A stretch of DNA of 64,000 nt from Sclerodactyla briareus (lineage: Eukaryota > Echinodermata > Holothuroidea > Dendrochirotida > Sclerodactylidae), in NCBI GenBank assembly GCA_026419785.1, contig JAODTK010003654.1, positions 400,001 to 464,000 of the forward strand, given 5' to 3'. Made by a program: the position numbers and the translations under genes. The notes below the pieces were generated by a model, which saw only the letters and a list, made by a program, of their open reading frames with translations, was not told the DNA's origin and made no database searches. Shown here piece by piece: positions 47,431 through 57,738 of the stretch. How positions within the stretch are numbered: position 1 is the stretch's first letter; every line of letters starts with the position of its first letter.

Positions 47431-48730
47431 TTTTTTCAAGATGGCAAGGCATGCTGGGTGTGAAAACTTTTCAATCATGGCGGTTGACTTCGGTAACCTA
47501 AGGCTCCATTGGTCTGTGTATTGGTAAAAAACAAGGTCTGACCCTATCAACACACTGGCCAAAATTGTGAAAAAATTTCTAAAGTCATTTAACACTGATA
47601 AAAATTATAAGAGCTATAAAATTTGAGGGGTCACCCTATAGTATAAAAAACCATGATAAACCGGTTCAGAGCAGCCTAAAACTGCTTCAAACGTTGCTGT
47701 AACCTTGCACTTGAATTGAGTCAACAGCTTTTGGCATCAAGTTTATTGCACATGGATTGGCTCGCATTTTGTTGTTATAGTACAGTGTGACTGTTGCAAT
47801 AACAGCTACAAATATTGAAATAACAATTTTTATTTTGCACTCATGCAAGTAAATCATGTTCAGGGTCGGCATAATTACATTTTTTTTGTGGCATTGGAAT
47901 AACACAATTTCTTTATTCAGTTCTTAGTCCTGGCAATCCAAAATTTATAGCTTGAGGTTCTTCCAGATTTTAGGAGCTGATTGGAAGGGGCCAGTCAGTG
48001 TGTGATGAGAAGTATTGTAATCCTATGTGGCATGCGGGACTTGAATTATGATATATTTGCCGGATGAGTAATTTGCGAATCCAGGTTCATCCGTGCGCAC
48101 AAACTGATCGTTGTGCTGCATAAACTGAGAAAAGCTGAGAAAAACTACATATCTGAGGTAGATGTCCCATGGATGGGCATTGGGAAATTTGTCGGTTTCA
48201 TTTGTAAAAGCATGCTGTGATTGGCTGCCCAAGCTTTCAACTGCTTTGCCCTACCTTTACCCTACAAACTGCGAAGAATGTTTTGTGAATATGTCTTACA
48301 AAATTGCGGACTTCAAAACTCTTCCTGTGGCACAAAAGCTCACGCAATCTTACATGGACCACAGCACTGGTCACAAATGCTGGGAGATTCATTGAGGACT
48401 AAACTTGACAACCTTCATCTTCAGAGCCTACACTGTCCCACTGGAACATGTTGGTTTGAGATATTGGCTGCCCTATGGAATCAGTTCTGTAGAAACAGGA
48501 AAATAGAAATATCATTCATATCTGTGGAGATATGTCTGTTCAGACTGATTGTCATTTATACGACCTTGTAATGCATACGATGGGGGCCCTCGTTTACGTG
48601 GCCTGTATAAATAAGGAAACCACAATCGTTCACTCATAAATCTGTCCAGATCCTGTCTATAGACTTTCATCTCGATTAAAGGAACTATTTACCGCGTAGC
48701 TAACGCAACATTATCTCCTCTTACTTTCAG

Positions 48731-48811
48731 GACCTGATCCCATTTTCTCACTAGTCTGTGGGCGAACTGAAGACCCAACTACACCAAGAACCATTCAAAG
48801 TGCCCAAATTA
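48731..48811 (+). CDS. PARN: PARN exon 12: SVGELKTQLHQEPFKVPK, with in-frame TAG
   Basis: The acceptor is 'cctcttactttcag' and the donor GTGAGT, after a 13.3-kb intron. It reads DLIPFSH, TAG, then SVGELKTQLHQEPFKVPK, parallel to vertebrate [24 protein letters not shown]. The neighbouring frame reads TSL exactly where the family has TSL, so the TAG (near 48,752) probably comes from a pair of compensating indels rather than a true nonsense change. Confidence 0.85.
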
Positions 48812-48814
48812 GTG

Positions 48815-50110
48815 AGTTGCTCCAGTGGAGACATGAGATGCTTGACACTTGTTTTGTTGATGAGGTGCATAGTGTGTTCGAGTCTCTGCATGGCTTCAAC
48901 ATTGACCAAGTCGTGACTGTCAATGAGTGGTACCATTGAGTCCTCCTGATATAGGGCTGGGACATGAATGTTTGAGTCTATCTATGGCTTCAACCTTGAT
49001 CAAAGAATGACTGTGATGGTGAGTGGTATTATTGGGGCGTGTCCTGATAGGCTGATACAGAGAGTGGATGATACCTGAAGCTGAATCTATCTGTGGCCTT
49101 AACTTGATCAAAGTGGAGACATGAGACTGCTTGAGACTGTTTTGTTGATGAGGTGCATACGTTGTTCGAGTCTCTGCATGGCTTCAACATTGACCAAGTC
49201 GTGACTGTCAATGAGTGGTACCATTGAGTCCTCCTGTAAGAGGGCTGGGACATGAATGTTTGAGTCTATCTATGGCAGGCTTTCTCAACTGGCGGCGCGC
49301 ACGCCACTTTCGGCGCGTCGAGGCATTTCACAATGGCTCGCGCCTGGACTGGCATGAATAAGAACCAAAATAAGATAAAATACAGAAAACGCATCAGACA
49401 GTGAAATATTATTTTCAAATGCTCCATTAAAACTATCAATGAAAATTCTGGAATATGGTAAATATTAGTAAGGTAACTTACACCTACGGCGTGGGAAATC
49501 CATTTCCTGCAATTGGGGGGGTCTGTAAGACAGAAATTTTGCAAACGGGAACAGCACCAACCAATGTGGCGCTTGATTTCAAAGGAATGACTATGCTGGT
49601 GGTGTGTGGTATGATCAGGGCATGTCCTGATTGGCTGATACAGAGAGTGGATAAATGAATGCCTGAATCTATCTGTGGCTCAAACTTGATCACAGTATGA
49701 CTATGTTGGTGAGTGGTATTATTGGGGCGTGTCCTGATAGGCTGATACAGAGAGTGGATAAATGAATGCCTGAATCTATCTGTTGCTTCAATTTGATCAC
49801 AGTATGACTATGTTGGTGAGTGGTGTAATTGGGGCATGGCCTGATTTAAAGTAAACACACAAGGAATGCCCAAATTTAACTATGGCTTTCGCATGATAAA
49901 GTTATGGCTATGTTGGTGAGTGGTATTATTGAGGCATGCCTTATATGGAGTGGATACGTGAATATCTGAATCTATCTGTGCGCACCTTGACCAGGGTATG
50001 ATTGTTGGTGAGTGGTATTATAGGGGCATGTATCGATACAGAGAGGACACAAAATGTCTTAATCTTTCTGTGGTGTCAACAAGTACAATATGTTGGGGAC
50101 TGGATAAAGT
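48815..50110 (+). repeat. ~109-bp intronic tandem array, unrelated to the 39-kb array
   Basis: Recurring blocks 'gactatgttggtgagtgg', 'tattattggggcgtgtcctg', 'gctgatacagagagtgg' and 'cctgaatctatctgtggctt'. There are about nine degenerate units directly after the exon 12 donor. A longer segment (48,829-48,975) is repeated at 49,113-49,275. The array is interrupted at 49,276-49,590 by transposon-like DNA. Confidence 0.85.
49276..49345 (+). mobile_element. hAT-like transposon end
   Basis: 'caggctttctcaactggcgg' followed by GCGC-rich DNA resembles the CAGnGnTTCTCAAnnTGG terminal repeats of hAT (Charlie-type) transposons. It interrupts the tandem array abruptly. The other end is not clear; a poly-G/'gtctgtaag' repeat follows at about 49,510. 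Confidence 0.4.
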
Positions 50111-50397
50111 TGTGGGTGCTTCAAAACCAATCACCCGGGTAGCTATAACAAACTCATTGTGGTTGATATGCCTTATATTTCATGTTTTGGAAATACACAT
50201 CGTCAAAAAAAACATCTATTGGGATAAAATTTTACCGTTCACTTTGTAAGTCCAGTTGAATCAACTTATTCTTGTAAAGATTGTTTTAATGGTGATTGCA
50301 ATGTCTGTGAATTTTTGGGAAATGGTCAAGGGGATAATTTGGACGTCATTACATCTTGCCAAATCCATTTTGGTGTCCATTTTCTTTCTCATCAAAG

Positions 50398-50583
50398 TCA
50401 TGGCGAAGGGCTTCCATGAGGACACATCCCGGACAGAGCAAAACTTACCCGAGGCCGGCTATGATGCACTACATCACAGGGCTGTGCTAGCTACCATGGC
50501 AACTACCTGGGGTCCCTTGGAAGGACACCACCCAAGGGGGAAGGGTCTCCCCGACAAGTCAGCTGATGGAAACTCACTAACAA
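50398..50583 (+). CDS. PARN: PARN exon 13: EAGYDA catalytic motif
   Basis: The acceptor is 'cattttctttctcatcaaag' and the donor GTGAGT. It reads KGFHEDTSRTEQNLPEAGYD, matching vertebrate [20 protein letters not shown]. The fourth catalytic Asp is at 50,463-50,465. An extra C near 50,469 shifts the frame; skipping it gives AYITGLC, the family sequence, followed by ATMA and YLGSL. The DEDDh histidine five residues before the Asp is read as Pro (codon 50,448-50,450). The 3' part is poorly conserved and frame-broken. Confidence 0.9.
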
Positions 50584-50589
50584 GTGAGT

Positions 50590-50960
50590 TCTGTATCTTG
50601 CAGCCGATGCATGGATTGCAGTAGCGACACGGGTAGCATAGGTGGCAAACCCGAGTGGTTCGCACAAGTGGTAGAGAGTGGGCCTTCCACCGGGAGACCG
50701 GTAAGGTCATCCCAAAGACATACAAAGAGAACGGTATGCGTGCCTTCGCGCTGGATGCTCAGCACAAGTGGATTGGAGCAGGGACAAATGAGGGGTAGGC
50801 AATTTGCAAGCCGTCTGCGTGTGATTACCCACGTTTGGAGGTATACCTGCCAATCGAGCATTGCCTTGTTCCGATGCACCTGGGGAGGACTCGCAGCTAA
50901 CAATAAGGTGGCAGATCCAGGTCCGCACCCTTTGCTGGGCTTTGAATAGGTTGATCCTCT
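50590..50960. other. Intron segment of unusually high complexity, no family recognised
   Basis: Directly after the exon 13 donor. Open on both strands for about 120 codons and GC-richer than its surroundings, with 'cttgcagccgatgcatgg' resembling an acceptor. No conserved protein motif was seen. It could be an old repeat or an unrecognised alternative exon. Confidence 0.3.
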
Positions 50961-51543
50961 GCTCTGCACGTATACCATAGAAAAAAAAAATCTATAACAA
51001 TGGCGTAAAGGAATCGCATCATTCGATCCAGAGGGACCTAAAGAGGGAAGTGGGAGTTAGCATCCCGCTACCACCGAGTTGAGTGGTGACAGTCAAGCAT
51101 ATATAGTAATGCTATCACACACAAGCTATTGTCACATAAGCATCACCTCGTTGCAATTGCAAAACGGAACATATTTGGTACAAAGGAGCTTTTGGGCTGG
51201 GGGGTGACGCTTCTGAAAATCTGGTGTTCTAGGAATGTACATTGAACCAAAAAAGTAACAGAAGTTGTGTTAAACTGAGGGCAAATCACTATCTCCTGAG
51301 AGCATTAGTTGAAGCTATTTTGTGTATGAGGTTTTTGAGTAAAGTGAGTGCTCCCATACAAGTCTGGTGATTCGACTTTGGTGTGCTACCAAAGCTACCT
51401 GCAAGCGTAGAAATGTTGCAGCAGTCTGGAATTTCTTGCATACCCAAAAGGCCTAGGATGGCAATTGGTAAGTCTGTTCAACTCTAACTCCAACTATGGA
51501 CTGTGGGTGTGAATCTAGACATGGGTATCTTTCAGTTATATAA

Positions 51544-51590
51544 ATAGACAGACAGACAGACGGACAGACCGGACAGAAGCAGACAGAAAA
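51544..51590 (+). repeat. (GACA)n microsatellite
   Basis: 'agacagacagacagacgg' followed by degenerate units, intronic. Confidence 0.9.
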
Positions 51591-52631
51591 CATGATTGTG
51601 AGATGGGGAACGAATCACCCAAAAAAAAGCAAGCGAAACTAAAAGAATTGTCCAATTGAACTGGCCATTCAAGATACACTCGCAGTGGGGAAGAAGCTAC
51701 TGGCTGTGCGACAGGGTTTTAGCAACGATGACTTGTATCGATCCCTGATGGCAACATTCCAAAGTGGCGAGATTTGCTGGGTGGCTAGATGAAATCAACT
51801 ACATGCCCACAAGATCATGACATCCAAAAAGCACCTGCTGTTCCATGGAGATTAAATTATTTTAAAGAAAACAACCCCCCTCAATTTTCATTCTTTAAAC
51901 AACAATAGAATACCTCCCAAGGCCCAAGTGTGGCATGGTCCACAGGTATTACTGTCCAGTCAGCCATGGCTGTATTGGTAAAAGGAGAGTGTGTATAAGG
52001 CCTATCAGAACAAATGAATGCCAATCAATGTAGGAGAGACTTACATATGCTTTGGATACAAAAGCTAGGTGATCTATTCTTCCCAGAAATCTCATTTTCT
52101 TTCAGTCACCTTATGTTGATGCCCCTTTACCAGCATACTGGGGTGGGATTTGTAGTCAACGGCCTCCCCTGAAATATTGGCATGGTGATTTGATGATAAT
52201 ATCGACTAGTGATGCAAAAAAAAATCATAATCTATAAAAGGAAGGAGAAAAACCCTCCACATTTAACATAGTTAAAATCATTGTTCTTGCTGCCGTCCTA
52301 AAAGTTATGCATTCTAGCCTATCAGTCGAGTTTGAAGGACATTGGTTTGGCAATACCCTGCCTGGGCAGTTCAGGTAGCATACTCTTTATTGGCTAGGGA
52401 GGAGCTCTATTTCCTGAAATAATCTCACAACCTAAGAAAAGATAATGACTCATTCTCAATAATCAGCCAATAAGGAAACACTCGCTGAAATGACCAGGCC
52501 AAACCGCGCCATACTCCAATCGGCCCACCTCTTCTCTTCCTTGTTTGGGTATTGCAGGTTCTTCTATTATCCATGACACTGATTATTTTGGCATGTTTTC
52601 CTAGTAGGCAATGCAGCCATTTCTCTTGCAG

Positions 52632-52700
52632 ATCCAGTAGACTTTTCTATGATCGCGTCATTGAAAGAATACCTGGCAGAAAAAAAAAAAACCACTGTTG
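52632..52700 (+). CDS. PARN: Probable PARN exon 14: LF..RVI..IP segment
   Basis: After acceptor 'catttctcttgcag' the reading is SSRLFYDRVIERIP. This resembles vertebrate [20 protein letters not shown] and joins the AA of exon 13 to give NK-like residues. A poly-A run at about 52,680 then disrupts the frame, and the expected YLNLEGPD end is not readable. A possible donor GTAAGA lies at about 52,706. The match is short, so the call is tentative. Confidence 0.45.
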
Positions 52701-52999
52701 ACTAGTGGTAAGAATGAACTGCATTCATTTGTTGATCAAGGGAGTCAGCTGAGACCATTAGTTGCTTGTATGAAGTATTCATTTACCGTATTAGGGTATA
52801 CGCACTGCTTCCTGATAGATTAAAGGACAACTGAAGGCTTGGAGACAACAGAGGTATATCAGGGGCGAAGGAAAAATGTTTATAAGTTCAAAACCCATTC
52901 CAAATACCATATTTCCTATGTGGATTTATTGCTTAAAAGTTTGGTCCCATTATGCAGAGACATTGGGGAGGGAATCCCAATTGCACAATAATGCAGGAC

Positions 53000-55030
53000 A
53001 TTGACGGGAGAGACGACCTGGGAGGTTATGGCATTGTATTTCACCGTTTCATTTTGTTGATATAATAATTATTTAGCAGGCTATGTCGCTCTCTTCACCA
53101 AAGTAACTATCAATATCTAACAAACCATACAGCAATCCTTCTCATAGACCAAATGCTTTTCAAAATGAAATAATGTGTGAATTCCAATAGAAAACCAAAG
53201 AATGTTGCCAGGGTTGTGCATGTGATGAAAATAATGGTATTGATTGCTGAAGGATGCTTTTCGCCCCATCTGGCAATACACATGCACAAACTTCAAAGGG
53301 ACCGTCGACTCCATAACTGAAAGTAGTGAACTTTGGGTTTGGGACTGACGCTATTCGTTCTGCTCCAGCTTAAAATATGAGCCTCCTTTAATCATTCTGC
53401 AGTTCTTTAAACCCCAATAAGTGTGGTTATTGTTTCAGATATAGGACTAAAATTAGCAACATTTTTCGGAAAAATAGTGGACAAAATTTGTTTTCTCTCC
53501 ACAGAACTGACGAAACTGCCATAACAACGTGAATCAGCACATTGTCCATATAATCTTCCGTAATTGTTGTGTAATCCGCAGGGACTACTAAAGGAATTCT
53601 GGGAAAACGACAGTTCCATTCATAGCACCAAAAAATAGCAGGGCAAATGCTTCTGATATGAAAAATCATAAAAGTTGGATTGTTGAAAGCACAGGCAGGA
53701 ACCTAAAAGCTGTGACTACTGATCAGGTCTATAAAATTCTAATGTTTCGCTGCTAATTATTCCACTTTCAGAAAAAACCAATACTTGTATATCAGATCAG
53801 AAGTGGTATTAATTTTGTATGATTGATTTAAAGAAGAATTATGGGTTTCATGGGTCACAAAGAGTCACCATATGAAGGCTCATCTGTCAAAGTACTGAGA
53901 TGAAGGGTCATATAGGGCATTTTGGCTGAAATATGCACAAAAGCACACTGAGGACAGGAACGCCCCCCCCCACCACCACAGATGTATTGACAAATTGTAC
54001 ATGATAAGGTGGGTTCTTGAACAATTTATCAGATTCGGTTCCGAGGTCTGGACTGACAATAATGGTCATTTGGGGGGAAATGTACAGTATACTTCTGTAA
54101 GAAATAAGTCAGTCAGTACTATAATCGATCATAATATGAACAGGGTAGGGTGATCACAAAGGATTTGGGATTTTCTTTTGCTGCTGAATGAAGTTCTGAA
54201 GGTTAGCGACACTGGTGTATGTGTTTATGTATTTCACACTTGCACTGGAAATTTGTATGTTGGTAGCAGGGTTCGGATGAACACAATCTGATTTATATTT
54301 TGGGGGGCAGTAAGGTACCTAAGTAGGTCAGTCGCCTATTTATATATTTTTCAAATTTTAGCAAAATTACGGTTGCCAAAAAAGTATATGGGATATGAGG
54401 AACTGAACTGATTAGGTTTTTGAACTTTAAAATGGGCTCCAAAAACTCGGCTTAATGTGGAAGTGTATGCGCTTCGGTGAAAATTGCCATGAAATTTCTA
54501 TGGTTTATGGTACGTAGTCTGGGATTTTGAACACAAATTCAGTTTCATCGAGATCTTCAATGTGTATAATGTGCCTGATAATGGAAATTTTTGAGGGTTG
54601 TCATATATTTCAGAGGAACTTAGTGGCTACTACTATTGTTTCACAGATCTTTTTTTTTGTAGTTTTATTATCGGTCAATACAATAGAGTACTCAGTATGG
54701 GTAGCGCATGGTGGAAAGGAGGAAATCAGTTAAATGGCTGAATGGAACTTGAAAGAAGGATTGGTCATTGGTTAGTGCCATATATATAAAAACAATAAGA
54801 GGCGGTAGACCATAGCCATCTCTATGATTCTTTCAGTTCCAGCTGTTATCGCTAACTAGCAAATTGCTCTCTTACCCCTCGCTATGTCAGGATGGTTGGA
54901 TCAGACTAAAATAACTTACAGGAAATATCACTATCGCGGAAACATGTTAGACCAGTGGGTCAAAATAATCCACTCGTTGCTTACAGATCAACTCGGATGG
55001 TTATGGAACATTGGCAGTTATTGTCGTTAC
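53000..55030. other. AT-rich PARN intron, nothing recognised
   Basis: Simple AT-rich intron sequence with a short poly-C run at 53,963. No exon, repeat array or RNA gene is supported. Confidence 0.6.
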
Positions 55031-55039
55031 ATGGGAAGT

Positions 55040-57738
55040 AGTGTTCGGGAGTGAAGGTCAGAAAGGCAGGAGATGTCATAGAGTCCTCAAATCAATCCAA
55101 AGGTAGATTGGAATATCCCAACAAGGTGGAACATGCTAGAACCTCCAAAATTGGGGGTGGGGGTTTTGATATGTCATCTTACAACTGTGTTGTTCTGCAA
55201 GCATATCTGTTACAAGACCATCTGTCCTTTAGCATACTGTGGCCGCACACATTGAGCCATGCTGATGAAGGTCATGGCATTTCGTGGCCTGGAATCAAAA
55301 AAATAGCGTAGAGTAAATAGTTATCCTCAGTGTCTGTGGACGGGGCCAACTCGTCAGGAAAGGCTGGGTTTAAGGAAACTGGTTTCTGGGGACTTCAGTG
55401 GAGAAGGGCTGTGTAAACCGAAGTTGTCATATAACTGCCAATGTACTTCAGGGACATCTCCGCTTACAGAATGTTTATGTAAAATGGTACTTTCGGAGTA
55501 ACAAACCTTGCCCTCAATGATTTCAGTTATTTATGAAACAGTTTAAATATTAGGCATATTTATAAAAAGGAGTACAATTATAGAAGATAAGAACAAAGAA
55601 GAACAAAGTAACACTGCAAAAAGGGGGAATACAAAGTTATCCGAGAATAAGAACAACAATCAGCCATAAGGATACCATGTTCAAAGATTGCACGTTAAAG
55701 AGAACGTGAGATCCTATAACACTTAGTGAATAGACCAATACAAGTGTGAATTTTCTTCCCCCCATTAGGGTAAAGTCAGGGGCTCTTTTGATTGATTTTT
55801 TTTTATTTTTCTCATAATATAGCCATATTTTATAAACGGAGTACAATTATCAAACTATAAGAAAATGAGAAAACACCAATCATCAATGATAGATGAAAAT
55901 GTTCAAAAGATACACATGAAGAAGTCTATTCCATTAGATGGAGAGGCCAATAAAAGTGTGTCCTGTGGTGGCCCATTCCCCCCCCCCCCCTACTATTAGG
56001 GTTATTTCAGGGGTCCTTTGTTATTGATTTTTTAGCAGAAGAGTCAGAAGATCAATGCAGTAAGGACGATGGGTACGTGTGTTCTTTCAATGACGTACGT
56101 GAATATCACCGTTTTTAGCAAGGTCAAAGGTCAATCCTACAAAAGTTCACAATGATTGGTTCTTCACATCAGGATCAGTCCAGGAATTACGAAGCCTTAT
56201 AGTTCCTGAGTCAGCAAATCCAGACACGAATTGGCATTCCATCCCCCGTTTGCAAAGCATGGAGGGGGTGTTACGGTAGCCATTCACGGCCCAGTATATC
56301 ACATCCAGGGAGATCACAGGTGACAGGAAACATGATCGATGAATGTGGGTCTTTATGAGGCAAAATATACAATCAAAAACCGTACTACAGTTGCGGAAGA
56401 GTAGTGATTGCCTAACAAGGTCAGTAGTGTCAGATATTAGGGTAGTTCGTGGAAAGATATTCAGGAAAATAAGTTGTGTTCACTAAGAACCCTAAGATTC
56501 TATGGGCTATATGGCAGGAAGTAAATGCTTCTTTTTGAACAACGTGGAATTATATATTATATCTATATATATATATATTAATTTATATATATATATATAT
56601 ATATATACTAATCTAATTATGACAGCCTCATAAGCTACCAACAGTCCTTCAGCCCCCTCGAACCAGTGATTCACAGTCATGGACTCAATTGGCATTCCTC
56701 TGTACCCAAGAAGTGCTCATTATGAATCCGGCTATGTCACTACCAGGCGTGTTTTGCAATCCTGATCAAAGCTGTGGCACATCTCAGATAGAATTCAGAG
56801 CCCATACTAACACGTCTTAAATGACCTTCTCTCCAAATCTCAAATTTGAGTTTCAAAAACTCTTTTCATTCTTGGTTATCTACATAGTTTTAACTCATGT
56901 GCTAAAAACATATGAAAAATTCCTAAGTTTTCTGTTGGTTTTCACATTTGAAAAACTCTGACATGTCAAAATGCTCATAGATGTTCTGCCCCGGAAGTGG
57001 AGGCAGAGATATCAGTTCACAGAGTGAACCTTAATCAAGCCGATTGATTCTTCAGGGAGGAATAATAATTCAGATTTCAATAAACAAACAAAAGGATAAA
57101 AAATTGCTTGGTTGTAGCAAAATATTCACTCTGATGGTTGACTTGATCTTTCTGCTATTTATACCGGGCTGTGATCTGAAACAACCATTCAGATTTAAGA
57201 AGAAACAAAGGCAAAATTGCTTGGTTGTATGGTGTTGCATATTGTGCAAATCCTGGAAGTTCAACCACTAACTTTTGACTGGGGTTGGGTTTGTTTTGGA
57301 CCAATAGTTTCAGAGTTCCTTTCTCTCTTCAATGTGATTGAGTCATATTCCTTCTTGCAAAACCCTCCAGGCTGCCTTGAAATTTTGACAACTGTAACAC
57401 AGTGCACATGTTTGGCAAATATTTTTAGGGGTCAATTGACATCTCTCGAAATTTGTTAACATGCCAGTGTGAAGATCAAAAAAATAATCATTCACCATTA
57501 TGTGTCCATTTTTCTTCCCCAGGTGGCTGTCCACCATTGATCAGTGAGTTGAGTACATGAATATCAAGGGGCATAGCGTGAGTGTTCGAATTTCCTCGTT
57601 ACACTAGATCGAGACCAAACAGGTTGTTGAATTTTGATGATACAATACATCTTATTTGTCAACAATTTGAAATCAACACATTCATCTGCATGCATGATAC
57701 GCTGCAGTGCATATGCTCAGGCATATGTAGGGGTTCAG
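55040..57738 (+). repeat. Tandem segmental duplication, copy 1 (2.7 kb)
   Basis: Matches 57,739-60,678 from end to end. Shared landmarks include 'tggaatatcccaaca', 'aaaaaggagtacaattat', 'tgggttatttcaggggtcc'-like stretches, an AT microsatellite and 'cttccccaggtggctgtcca'. It lies in the PARN intron between the linker and RRM exons. Within each copy a ~240-bp segment with 'ggagtacaattat' is itself doubled (55,550-55,800 and 55,815-56,030). Confidence 0.85.
56553..56609. repeat. AT dinucleotide microsatellite (copy 1)
   Basis: An almost pure TA tract with short interruptions, able to fold on itself. The counterpart is at 59,461-59,525. Confidence 0.9.

Noticed and set aside
57519-57560. Acceptor-like 'cttccccag' with a short open exon, present twice (also 60,438)
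   Set aside because: It is within the 2.8-kb duplication, and the reading does not match any PARN segment.
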